From Methanobacterium sp. Maddingley MBC34 (GTDB lineage: Archaea; Methanobacteriota; Methanobacteria; Methanobacteriales; Methanobacteriaceae): a stretch of DNA of 55,133 bases. Where the stretch lies: assembly GCA_000309865.1 (NCBI GenBank), contig AMGN01000022.1:1-55133 (forward strand). Direction: 5' to 3'. Made by a program: the position numbers and the translations under genes. Position 1 is the first letter of the stretch, and each line of letters opens with the position of its first letter. Positions 45,258 to 53,455 of the stretch are shown here, in pieces. Under the pieces are notes generated by a model. The model saw only the letters and a list, made by a program, of their open reading frames with translations. It made no database searches and was not told the DNA's origin.

Positions 45258-46565
45258 CTAACAACATGATTTTGATTTCCTTTCGGCTAATTTTGCATTC
45301 ATTTTGTCAAAACGGTTTTTAATATCTGAGTATTCTTTTTGATCGAATGGACAATCTTCTATACAGTATGTGCAGCCTTCGCTACAACCAATACAACGTT
45401 CTTCCACAAATTCCGTTTCTTTATCGCCGCAACATGTTTCTGTCTCTATGAGTGCATTTTCAGGGCAAGCTTTGATACATTTACCACAGCGGTTACAGTA
45501 CTCTCCTATCCAGGAGTGTTCATCATCATTTTTTACGGGTAAGTTTTCTATACTGGTAAATATGGCTGAGATTTTTTGCCTTGGACCTGACGCGGGAGTT
45601 ATTAGAAGACCGCTTTGTCCTACCCATCCTAAACCTGCTTCTTGGGCAAGTGGTGAGAATCTTACCACACCTCCGTAAGGGTGGGCAGACTCCGCTGCAA
45701 AACCATTTTCCCTAAGATAGTCAGCAATTTGATAGGTCATATTCCCCAGTTTTTCGTAATGCGCATCATTTAAGGCCTGTGCTTCAACCCCAGGGTCAGT
45801 TTTAATCAAATCATCATCCATTTCCATGGTTAGCACAATGGCATTTGGGAACAGAATAGATTTATCCTCATTTATTAATTCTGGAGGAACTTTAGTGTAT
45901 CCTATGCTTGTAATACCAATGGAATGAGCGTAGTTTTCCAATTTTTCCATGAAATCTTCATCAGCCATGGTTTTTGGATTATCTGGGTTATTTTCAACTG
46001 ATTCATCAGCATAGTCTCCCCCACAACCACATCCACATCCACCTTCTTTCTGGACCTTGTCCAAATTATCTTCCATGGATTCATCCACAGATCCACATCC
46101 ATTATCCTCTTCTCCTTGTTCAGGAAGATTTTCAAGTGATTCATCGGGTTCTGCAGATCCTCCACAACCACATCCCTGATTTTCCAAAGAAGTTTCTACT
46201 GTGGAGGATGTTACATTTTTAACTTCGCAACGCCCACTTTTATCCCCAGTAGTGGTGTTTTCCACTTCCAGGCGTCCTTCTTCTTTGAGTTCTTTTTTGA
46301 CCTTTGCCCAGATCCTCTCTTTTTTGTAAAGTTTGCGAAGTAATTCTTTATCAGGGAACGAGATTGCATTTCCCTGGCAGAGAGTTGCACAAGTGGTGCA
46401 GCCAACAACACATTTGTAAGGGTTGGCAACCACAGGTACATCATCAGTCCATTTGTAAACTTTTTGACCGCAATTCATACACATTCCGCATTTAACACAT
46501 TTATCCTCGTTTATGGTAGGGTACCATTCAATTTTTTCCCGGGGATATCCTGCAAACCACGCCAT
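45258..46565 (-). CDS. Ferredoxin and QueG-like iron-sulfur protein with repeated Cys-Gly insert
   Basis: GGGAGTGA before the ATG at 46563-46565 sets the start (435 residues). Layout: ferredoxin-like motifs CVKCGMCMNCG and CVVGCTTCATLCQGN (about 23-65); a low-complexity insert of about residues 125-205 with three imperfect units, each a cysteine cluster (GCGCGG, GCGS, GCGCGCGG) followed by an acidic DES(L/M/V)E block; a domain like epoxyqueuosine reductase or reductive-dehalogenase cores (AHPYGGVVRFSPLAQEAGLGWVGQ in parts); a C-terminal ferredoxin CNRCGKCIKACPENAL; then CIGCSEGCTYCIEDCP and a final SKSCC. It follows arsM by 93 bp. Corrinoid binding is possible for this core but not shown. Confidence 0.82.
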   Translation of the reverse strand: MAWFAGYPREKIEWYPTINEDKCVKCGMCMNCGQKVYKWTDDVPVVANPYKCVVGCTTCATLCQGNAISFPDKELLRKLYKKERIWAKVKKELKEEGRLEVENTTTGDKSGRCEVKNVTSSTVETSLENQGCGCGGSAEPDESLENLPEQGEEDNGCGSVDESMEDNLDKVQKEGGCGCGCGGDYADESVENNPDNPKTMADEDFMEKLENYAHSIGITSIGYTKVPPELINEDKSILFPNAIVLTMEMDDDLIKTDPGVEAQALNDAHYEKLGNMTYQIADYLRENGFAAESAHPYGGVVRFSPLAQEAGLGWVGQSGLLITPASGPRQKISAIFTSIENLPVKNDDEHSWIGEYCNRCGKCIKACPENALIETETCCGDKETEFVEERCIGCSEGCTYCIEDCPFDQKEYSDIKNRFDKMNAKLAERKSKSCC

Positions 46566-46612
46566 ATTATTCACTCCCATATTAACATTTTAATCATCAT
46601 TTTTAATGCATT

Positions 46613-46624
46613 ATATGATCATAT
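46613..46624. promoter_or_regulatory. Palindrome upstream of the QueG-like gene
   Basis: ATATGATCATAT is a perfect 12-bp palindrome 48 bp upstream of the QueG-like start, inside the arsM-QueG spacer. A nearby TTGATCAT (46639-46646) repeats its core. It may be an internal operator. Confidence 0.4.
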
Positions 46625-46658
46625 TTTCATAGCACTATTGATCATTTTTATATAGTCA

Positions 46659-47438
46659 TCATTTTAGAGCCCTTACCTGCACACTTGTTATTTTCCCCAC
46701 CAGACGTTCATCCAGGTTAGCTTCTGTGTAAAAGTGCTCTTCTATAATTTCAACATCTTTAAAACCTGCTTTTTTTATGGTATCCAGGTAATCCTGTTTT
46801 TCCATTGCCCCTGCAGTGCATTCAGACCATGCCTGGAAGCTTTTACGGACTTCGTCAGGAAGTTCTCCCTCGGTAACTATATCAGATATTAATATCCGCC
46901 CGTCATCTTTTAAAACCCTGAAAACTTCTTTAAAAGCCACAGATTTGTTGGGTGTGAGATTTATAACACAGTTACTGATTATAACATCAATGGAATTATT
47001 TTCAATGGGTAAATTCTCGATCTCACCCAGTTTAAACTCCACATTCTCATAACCACCGGCTTCAGTATTTTGGGTGGCAGTTTCAACCATTGCCTCGGTC
47101 ATGTCCACTCCAATGACCTTTCCCTCATCACCTACTTTATTGGCAGCCAGGAAAACATCAATTCCTCCACCTGATCCCAGGTCTAATACTGTTTCACCCT
47201 TTTTTATCTCGGCTAGTGCTGTGGGGTTACCACATCCCAGACCAAATATGGCGTCTGCAGGGATACTTTTAATCTCATCCTCAGAATAACCTACTGCTCT
47301 GGCTTGCCTGATTATACCATCCATTCCATTTCCTGAGCAGCAGGAACAGGATGAAGAATCTGTTTTAGTGGCAATTTTTGAATATCTTTCCTTTACAAAA
47401 TCTTTGATTTCTTTTTCTTTCAAATTTCCAACCACCAT
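46659..47438 (-). CDS. arsM: Arsenite S-adenosylmethionine methyltransferase ArsM
   Basis: Methylates trivalent arsenic with SAM. Motif I is VLDLGSGGGIDVFLAANKVG near residues 80-99, followed by VIGVDMTEAMVETA. Arsenic-binding cysteines typical of ArsM are present in SSSCSCCSGNG (about 28-38), ISNCVINLTPNKSVAFKEV (about 150-168) and WSECTAGAM (about 206-214). The 259-residue length is normal for prokaryotic ArsM. The ATG at 47436-47438 lacks a good ribosome-binding site. First gene of the second leftward arsenic unit; an inverted repeat lies at 47462-47479. Confidence 0.93.
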   Translation of the reverse strand: MVVGNLKEKEIKDFVKERYSKIATKTDSSSCSCCSGNGMDGIIRQARAVGYSEDEIKSIPADAIFGLGCGNPTALAEIKKGETVLDLGSGGGIDVFLAANKVGDEGKVIGVDMTEAMVETATQNTEAGGYENVEFKLGEIENLPIENNSIDVIISNCVINLTPNKSVAFKEVFRVLKDDGRILISDIVTEGELPDEVRKSFQAWSECTAGAMEKQDYLDTIKKAGFKDVEIIEEHFYTEANLDERLVGKITSVQVRALK

Positions 47439-47461
47439 ATTAGTTTCATATATCCAAATAT

Positions 47462-47479
47462 ATCAATATATAGATTGAT
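47462..47479. promoter_or_regulatory. Inverted repeat upstream of arsM
   Basis: ATCAAT (47462-47467) and ATTGAT (47474-47479) flank ATATAG, 24-41 bp upstream of the arsM ATG, over the expected TATA/start region. It is a candidate operator for ArsR or a related sensor. Confidence 0.45.
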
Positions 47480-47567
47480 GAATATCCTTATAAATTTAAC
47501 TGTGGATCATGAAAGATCAAGTAAAAATCGATTTTAAAAATAAAAGATTATTGGAGGAAATTCACAA

Positions 47568-48260
47568 TTAATAGATTTTATGTTTCTCATACTGTTTTAT
47601 AAGTAGTTTTTTACTGTTTTCAGTGCCATGACCGGGTAAATATGTTTCGCATCCCGTTTTGATTAGTTTATCCCAGCTATTTATCATGGTGGGCACATCA
47701 TCGGCAAATGGAGGGAATATTGACCAACTGAAGACACCGAACATGGCATCACCCACCAGGGCAAGTTCATCATCCACAATCAAACTCATTGAACCTTCAG
47801 TATGGCCTGGAGTGTGCAGGAGCTGAGAATTAGGAGTTAATTGATATTTATCATTAACCAGTAGGTCGGGGTTTGCTGACTCATACTGACTGAGTCTGTT
47901 TATTTTCCTCCCCACACCCACCAATAAGCGGGTGATGAAGTTAGTGCCGCAGGGTATGGGTGAGCATCCCTGTTTAAGATGCTCTGCTTCGTCTTTAGGG
48001 ACAACAATCCGGGCATTATAATGTTTTTTTATCATAGCTGCGTTTTCAGCATGATCATAATGAGTATGGGTTAAAATCAGCCAGGATAAGTCTTTTTCAC
48101 CCAGCAGATAATCCAGTTTTTCCATAAGATCTTTTCTTGATCCTTTGGGGCCAGTGTCGACTAAAACTGAATCATATCCATCTAAAACCAGGTAACAGTT
48201 GCTTCTGCCATGTGTAATCTGGTAAACTGTGCAGCCACCAGTAGTTAGCCATTTTTTCAT
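47568..48260 (-). CDS. MBL-fold metallo-hydrolase
   Basis: A 230-residue metallo-beta-lactamase-fold hydrolase with a complete dinuclear metal site: THTHYDHAENA (HxHxDH), HTPGHTEGS, the bridging Asp in LVGDAMFG and the last His in LPGHGTENS. No signal peptide. It resembles glyoxalase II-like or thioesterase-like members acting on an unknown ester or thioester. Tail-to-head with arsM (130 bp) but probably with its own promoter; GGAGTT lies before the ATG. Confidence 0.9.
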   Translation of the reverse strand: MKKWLTTGGCTVYQITHGRSNCYLVLDGYDSVLVDTGPKGSRKDLMEKLDYLLGEKDLSWLILTHTHYDHAENAAMIKKHYNARIVVPKDEAEHLKQGCSPIPCGTNFITRLLVGVGRKINRLSQYESANPDLLVNDKYQLTPNSQLLHTPGHTEGSMSLIVDDELALVGDAMFGVFSWSIFPPFADDVPTMINSWDKLIKTGCETYLPGHGTENSKKLLIKQYEKHKIY

Positions 48261-48447
48261 TTAAACTCCAAAATAGTATTTATCAAAGTTATAATTAACT
48301 TGGAATGAATGAAATTCCTGAACTTATTCTATAAGGGTTATACTGTTCCAAATAAAACTCTTAAAAATCTGAAAACTGTGCTAGAGAAATGAAAAATAAT
48401 TTAACTAGCATAAACGAATTTTATTAAATTTAAGGCACTTTTAACTG

Positions 48448-48630
48448 TTATTTAATGAATTTATATTTTTTTGCTATTCTACACGAGGCATTATCTCTTA
48501 AAATGACTCTTTGGGATTTATGTCTGCCAGTTTTCACAATGATTCTAGGCTTGGATATTTTCCGTGCTTCAGCCACCAGAACATCACCTTTTATGACGGT
48601 TCCCTCTCCAGTGTATGATTCCCTACTCAT
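48448..48630 (-). CDS. 60-aa basic protein overlapping the ribbon-helix-helix gene
   Basis: A small protein rich in Lys and Arg (SRESYTGEGTVIKGDVLV, then RKISKPRIIVKTGRHKSQRV), ending KKYKFIK. Its ATG overlaps the stop codon of the upstream regulator gene by 4 bp (ATGA at 48627-48630), which strongly suggests it is translated. It is unlike any toxin I can name. It could be a partner (toxin or co-regulator) or an RNA-binding peptide. No membrane segment. Confidence 0.55.
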   Translation of the reverse strand: MSRESYTGEGTVIKGDVLVAEARKISKPRIIVKTGRHKSQRVILRDNASCRIAKKYKFIK

Positions 48631-48974
48631 CCAATCACTTTCAGTCGTCCTTCCTGTTCCAGTTCCGCTGTGATCTTAACCACTAATTCATAGTCCAGTT
48701 CCAAGTCTTCAGCCACTTCAAAGTCATATGCTTCGCTGTAATTACGATAATACCCCAAAACCTCCTTTTTAGCATCAGGGTAATTGATTTCTCTGAGTTT
48801 TATAACCTTCAGTGCCATTAATTTATCCCGAACAGCTTCTCTTATAAAATCTGAAACACTGAGGTATATTCCAGCATCTATAAGGCCAGATATCTCCTCA
48901 TGTTCACGAGAAGTAAGTTTGGTGCCTACTGTTTTGGCTGGTTTAACCTCAGGAGGCATTTTGTAATTAGACAT
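48627..48974 (-). CDS. Ribbon-helix-helix (CopG/Arc-like) regulator
   Basis: A 115-residue protein whose residues about 16-55 (GTKLTSREHEEISGLIDAG, then YLSVSDFIREAVRDKL) match the ribbon-helix-helix pattern with the SxSDFIREA helix typical of CopG-like antitoxins and regulators. The C-terminal part is acidic (EVAEDLELDYELVVKITAEL) and could bind a partner. TATA-rich sequence (48983-49008) lies 10-35 bases upstream and there is no ribosome-binding site, so the mRNA is probably leaderless. Operon with the 60-codon gene. Confidence 0.8.
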   Translation of the reverse strand: MSNYKMPPEVKPAKTVGTKLTSREHEEISGLIDAGIYLSVSDFIREAVRDKLMALKVIKLREINYPDAKKEVLGYYRNYSEAYDFEVAEDLELDYELVVKITAELEQEGRLKVIG

Positions 48975-49172
48975 CGTGTTTGTTATATATGATTTAATAT
49001 ATATAAATTCTAAGCAAATTGAAATATATTAATAATAAATAGTATTTAAATAATAAATATTTTATGGTTAATTTATCGTATGACTCAATCCGAGATGAGA
49101 ATTAGATAATTGGGGAATCAACTGCAAAATTGCCTAAAATATCTATTTTTAAGATATCCAACCCAATTAACC

Positions 49173-51614
49173 CTAAATCAACTTCTGACAGATTAAAGAA
49201 GAGGATATCCAGGCATATTCCTTCTCATAATCATTGAGACTGATGAATGAAACCGCTGATAAAGTGTAAGACAATAGTCCTAAAAGATACTGAGATATAT
49301 CTTCATCTAAAAGGGTTATCATGTTACCGTACTCCCTCACCCTTCGTATGCACTGAAATGCCTTGATAACATCCGAATTTTCAAAATCTAATTTGATATC
49401 CGTGGATTGAATGGGTATCTGTGGTATGTCACTGAGATTTTCAGCTTCAATAAACTGTTCTTCCAGTTCCAGGATGTAGTTTAATTTTTCTTCAGAATCA
49501 ATGTCCACACATTCCAGTTTAAAGGCAGTTTCCAGTTTGGCCACATCACGGAGGATATGTGAATACCTGGTGGAGGCAAAGTCTATGAGCCACATGTTGA
49601 GATCATCATCCATGAGCACGTTTCTAAGGTTCAGATCACCATGGGTGGAAGTTTCATAAGCACTGACTGTCTGGGTTCGGCGCTTATCCATGACATGCTC
49701 CACAAAGTAAAGTGGATTTATGGATTTTCCCAGGTTATAGGGGAGTTCAACGTACTTATCATCTGAGGTGACACCGTATTTCTTGGATGCAAAACGTTTT
49801 ATATTATCGTACTGGAAGAAAAAGTCGTACTCCTCATAAAGGAACAGTTCCTTTAGCTTTGGTTGCCCATACCAGCTCCTAAGCACGTTTCTAAAGAGTT
49901 TATCCAGGGCGGTTAGAACATCCCCTGTGTCATGGGAAGAGTAGTAGTCTTCCATGGTTTTAATGGTGCTCTCCCTTCCATTTATACCCACAAAGTTGTA
50001 TAATATTCCACCTTGTTCCCCTATTTTACGGTGGTCTATGATCTGTGTGGCATTATTCTGTATGTAACGTTTCACATGGTCTTCATATCCTCTTAACTCA
50101 TCCCCTAATTCGTACCAGGGCCCCAGTTTCATTACAAATGGCATCTCTTTTCTACCGGAGCGATCCCAGGCATCCACCTTGAACACTGCTGAACCACTGT
50201 ATCCTCCAGTGATGGGACTTAGGAGAATTTCCGCAGAATCAGGGAACATCTTACCAGTTATCGCTTTATAGGAATCATTCCATCTTTCACATTCCCCATT
50301 CAATGTTATTTCCTGGTTTTTTTCAAAAACAATATCAGATATGTAGGAAACACCAATTAAAGCACTCTTCATCCTGGAGTTATCCAGGAGGTGGCTCATG
50401 TCCAGGAATTCTCCGTTTTGGACGATAGTTCGGATAAGGTGGTCGAGATCATTGTTTTTCTCCAGTGGAATATGTTTGAAGACCACGGCATGGTTATGGA
50501 GTAGCATTTCTTTATTTCCAATATTGGCAGGGTGCATGTAAAACAGGGACCCCAGTACATCTTCATCAAAGGAAGATAAGTCACTCTCAAGATCAACACC
50601 CACCCCAAAACTAACCATGGTTTCGCCCTGAAACAGAGGTATGGTACTTATATTCATCCATGACTGAATATTATCTGGATCCATGATCATTTCATGATTT
50701 TTAGGGGTGAACTTTTTTATAGGAGATATTTTAATCCCTGATCTGTAAAATTCTCCAATATCAGCCTGCATTGCTACACTTATGATTCCTTTAAATGAGG
50801 GTTTCATTTCACGGGCCATCTTGAATAGGGATGAGTACAGTTCATCCATAGTGAATCCTTCACTTTGTTTAGATTCTGCAAATATGATGTCATGAAAATT
50901 CCCATCAAGGGCCACATTAAATCCAGTTTGGATGGTTACCATACCCGTGTCTGTGGCCGGGATCAGGAAATCAGGAGTGTCATGTCCATCAGTGGGGAGC
51001 CAGACCATGGTGCCTCCAATGGTGATCATTTCCCCCATGATCTCCATGAAATCCTTCATATTCTCACCCAACCCTCCCAGTCCAATGGAGTATTCTGTAT
51101 CGGAGAATTTCCTGGAGCAGACATCATCCTCTCCTAACTGGGCATTAAGTACCTTGGAGATATCACCCACCACTTTCAATTTAGAATCACTAGAGGATAC
51201 TTCCAAAAGAGTTAAAGAAAGATGTTTATCAGCATAGCGGGGCAAGTTATTCCAGTCCACCGGTTCTAAGTCATGTGGGATAACTTGTAATTTCAGGGCA
51301 TCTTCCATGGTAGGTTGCAGGGAAAATATCTGGTCAAATCCCGCCATTTTCAGGACCTCCAGGGGATATGGATTCAGGTTGCAAAGACAAATACCTCCAC
51401 CCTTTTCTTTTAGGGTTCTTTCAGCGCCAAGGAGACTTCTGATACCACCACTGCTCAGGTAACTGATACCAGTCATGTTAAAAATAATCACTGTATCTTC
51501 AGGAGTGATAAGTGTTTCAAAAACCCTATTAAGCTCTAATGCACCGTAAGCATCCAATCTACCTTCTGGTGTTATTACCAGCACTCCCTCAACTCTTTCT
51601 GAATTTATGTCCAT
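49173..51614 (-). CDS. Three-domain signalling protein: STAS, unknown central domain, APH-like kinase
   Basis: An 813-residue protein from the ATG at 51612-51614, with GGGGAG upstream. Residues about 1-110 are a STAS domain (anti-sigma antagonist type) with NMTGISYLSSGGIRSLLGAE, where the usually phosphorylated serine sits. Residues about 115-440 form a domain I do not recognise, rich in beta strands (GLGGLGENMKDFMEIMGEM, DTGMVTIQTGFNVALDG). Residues about 465-813 resemble aminoglycoside-phosphotransferase-type kinases: ITGGYSGSAVFKV (nucleotide loop, ~470), PFVMKLGP (ATP lysine, ~496), THGDLNLRNVL (catalytic loop, ~657) and MWLIDFAST (metal Asp). The last 120 residues are helical. Substrate and partners unknown. 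Confidence 0.82.
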   Translation of the reverse strand: MDINSERVEGVLVITPEGRLDAYGALELNRVFETLITPEDTVIIFNMTGISYLSSGGIRSLLGAERTLKEKGGGICLCNLNPYPLEVLKMAGFDQIFSLQPTMEDALKLQVIPHDLEPVDWNNLPRYADKHLSLTLLEVSSSDSKLKVVGDISKVLNAQLGEDDVCSRKFSDTEYSIGLGGLGENMKDFMEIMGEMITIGGTMVWLPTDGHDTPDFLIPATDTGMVTIQTGFNVALDGNFHDIIFAESKQSEGFTMDELYSSLFKMAREMKPSFKGIISVAMQADIGEFYRSGIKISPIKKFTPKNHEMIMDPDNIQSWMNISTIPLFQGETMVSFGVGVDLESDLSSFDEDVLGSLFYMHPANIGNKEMLLHNHAVVFKHIPLEKNNDLDHLIRTIVQNGEFLDMSHLLDNSRMKSALIGVSYISDIVFEKNQEITLNGECERWNDSYKAITGKMFPDSAEILLSPITGGYSGSAVFKVDAWDRSGRKEMPFVMKLGPWYELGDELRGYEDHVKRYIQNNATQIIDHRKIGEQGGILYNFVGINGRESTIKTMEDYYSSHDTGDVLTALDKLFRNVLRSWYGQPKLKELFLYEEYDFFFQYDNIKRFASKKYGVTSDDKYVELPYNLGKSINPLYFVEHVMDKRRTQTVSAYETSTHGDLNLRNVLMDDDLNMWLIDFASTRYSHILRDVAKLETAFKLECVDIDSEEKLNYILELEEQFIEAENLSDIPQIPIQSTDIKLDFENSDVIKAFQCIRRVREYGNMITLLDEDISQYLLGLLSYTLSAVSFISLNDYEKEYAWISSSLICQKLI

Positions 51615-51892
51615 GATTCTACTCCCCACCATTTGAATTTGATAAAAATCAGATGTATGTAAGATTATGGGATTTTTTATTATATATAATAATTCATATA
51701 TGAAATTTAGGAGTTTTGAACCCGTTTTTCATTATACAACTGTAAATTATTTCAAAAACCAGATGGAAATTGAAGATAGTTAGGTAGAAATCAAAAATGA
51801 CACATTGCATATTACCCGAATTAGTTTCCGCATTAAAATAAGCATATTAAACATATTATAGTTTAAATATTAACTTAAAATCCCAATAAAAT

Positions 51893-52372
51893 TTATAATA
51901 AACTCGTATACTCTTTCAGACTGGTATTGGGTATTATTTCAAAAGAAACAGAACCTTCAATGGATCGTTTACTCATGAATCTATAGGCAAATGACTTTGA
52001 ATACTGTTGAGCATGTTCCAGACTGTCCCACTGGTAAATTCCCTGAAAATAGTTATTTTGATAATTTATAGACCATATCTTTGCCTGGAATCCAGGGAGC
52101 CCCACAAAAAATGGAACTGGTATCCATGAAAATCTTTTATTATCTTCTACCTTCATTCCCGAAAGTAAAAATCTAACCCTGAATACAGCCGGTTGGTAAT
52201 CCCTATTTTCTACAGTAGATTTTCCACTGATTTTTACTTCTCGAAATATGGTCAATTCCTGCCCATCCTCCATGGAGATTTTGCTACCCAACCGGTCCTT
52301 AGGGAAATATATTTTCCTCTGTAGAATTAATTTCATGGTGTTAAAGAGAGAATATACTGGATTGAATGCCAT
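51893..52372 (-). CDS. YdhR-like dimeric alpha/beta-barrel protein (putative)
   Basis: A 159-residue soluble protein. The C-terminal 70 residues (LPGFQAKIWSINYQNNYFQG, then IYQWDSLEHAQQYSKSF) resemble YdhR/ABM-type dimeric alpha/beta-barrel proteins, some of which are monooxygenases or bind small hydrophobic ligands. The N-terminal half is beta-rich and basic. AGGAG lies at 52382-52386 on the complementary strand, nine bases from the ATG. Directly upstream are three tandem 30-bp repeats. Family assignment is tentative. Confidence 0.65.
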   Translation of the reverse strand: MAFNPVYSLFNTMKLILQRKIYFPKDRLGSKISMEDGQELTIFREVKISGKSTVENRDYQPAVFRVRFLLSGMKVEDNKRFSWIPVPFFVGLPGFQAKIWSINYQNNYFQGIYQWDSLEHAQQYSKSFAYRFMSKRSIEGSVSFEIIPNTSLKEYTSLL

Positions 52373-52390
52373 TAGAACATACTCCTATCA

Positions 52391-52480
52391 AATTTGTAAC
52401 CTTTTCTACAGAATCCTGATAAATGTAACCTTACTATGGAATTCTGAATAAAATGTAACCTTACTATGGAATATCCTGAT
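52391..52480. repeat. Three tandem 30-bp repeats
   Basis: Units at 52391-52420, 52421-52450 and 52451-52480 have a 30-bp period. Units 2 and 3 share their first 22 bases, beginning AAATGTAACCTTACTATGG; unit 1 is diverged. Each contains the imperfect palindrome GTAACCTTAC or a derivative. They lie 19-108 bp upstream of the YdhR-like gene (minus strand), probably in its promoter or leader. Confidence 0.8.
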
Positions 52481-52609
52481 AAAAAAGTATTTCCATAAGA
52501 ATTAAAAAAGGTTGGTCCAAAAGTGAAGTGGATCCCCGGATTGAAAAGTTGGGGAGTATTCCTTTATTTTAAAAAAATTCTATTTAAAAAAAATAATATG
52601 AGAGGAACG

Positions 52610-53455
52610 TCATTTAGATGTTCCTTCTACTCTGTTGGGATTCCTTCTACGTGAATTTGATTTGAATCCGAAAAGCACCCGGAACATGTTTCTGAATGGT
52701 TTCCGGTATATGTGAAGGTGGATCAGCGTTCCCACCACCATCAGGATTGATAGTTCCACATGCCAGAAAGTTAAAGAAGGGTTCAAGGCTGTTCTTATAC
52801 CCATATTTATCAGCAGAGCCAAAATAACTCCAGTACCTCCACTTCCCAGGTATCCTGCAGTGAGGAGTAGATTCCATATCCTGCGATGCTTAGTTCGCTT
52901 TAAAATTCCCTTTTTAAACAGGAAATGGGTAATGAGGTAGCCCCCTATAATCAGCATGCTGATAGGCAGGACAAAATAATTGTTTGCATCACCACCATTA
53001 AGGTTTCCAGAATCTAAACTTGGAGAATCCGGTACCGTGGTGGCGTTTGCATCAACTTGATCCTGTACTGTGCTTTCTGCATTGACTCCGTTTCCATGCC
53101 CACTGTCAATAGTAGTGGTTGAAGTATCATCAGTGGTAGTGGCAGATGTGTCAGTAGTGGTAACTGGTGTTGCTTGGGAAAAATCACAGATTCCATCCCC
53201 ACCTATATCCATATATCTGGAACACTGCCCGGGGAAAGGGTCATTAACCATCCCATAGGGGCAAGTGGTGGCACATGAAGAGGACATGGTACTGGCGGCT
53301 AGGAAAGGAATAGTGGAACCTGCTACAAGGAGTTTTTGCTTTAATGATCCATTTTCCAATGTGGATTTTATATTTTCCTTGGATAAAGCAGATTTCAACT
53401 TATCCTTTGATTTAGAAATATCATCAGATATTTTGTGAGTAACTTTTCCCATCAT
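52610..53455 (-). CDS. Membrane protein with Cys motif, Thr-rich linker and DUF4405-like C-terminal domain
   Basis: A 281-residue protein. Residues 1-40 are charged, then a membrane or signal segment (KLLVAGSTIPFLAASTM, ~40-57). A cysteine block follows (CATTCPYGMVNDPFPGQC ... DIGGDGICDFS, ~60-93) with a Ca-loop-like DIGGDGICD. A Thr/Ser/Asp-rich linker runs to ~155. Three membrane segments form a domain with FWHVELSILMVVGTLIHLHIYRK at its end. The same domain is in the 110-aa gene upstream, with which it overlaps by 4 bp (ATGA). AAGGAGGGTGAAAGC supports the start. It could be a membrane redox or sensor protein; heme binding by its histidines is possible but unproven. Confidence 0.7.
   Translation of the reverse strand: MMGKVTHKISDDISKSKDKLKSALSKENIKSTLENGSLKQKLLVAGSTIPFLAASTMSSSCATTCPYGMVNDPFPGQCSRYMDIGGDGICDFSQATPVTTTDTSATTTDDTSTTTIDSGHGNGVNAESTVQDQVDANATTVPDSPSLDSGNLNGGDANNYFVLPISMLIIGGYLITHFLFKKGILKRTKHRRIWNLLLTAGYLGSGGTGVILALLINMGIRTALNPSLTFWHVELSILMVVGTLIHLHIYRKPFRNMFRVLFGFKSNSRRRNPNRVEGTSK

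Noticed and set aside
45902..46171. 89-codon minus-strand ORF within the QueG-like gene's repeat insert
   Set aside because: It is an alternative frame of the repetitive insert with no start signal. The main frame is continuous and has clear domains on both sides.
52391..52480. Tandem 30-bp repeats as a CRISPR array
   Set aside because: The units are contiguous with no unique spacers, only three copies exist, and no cas genes are near.
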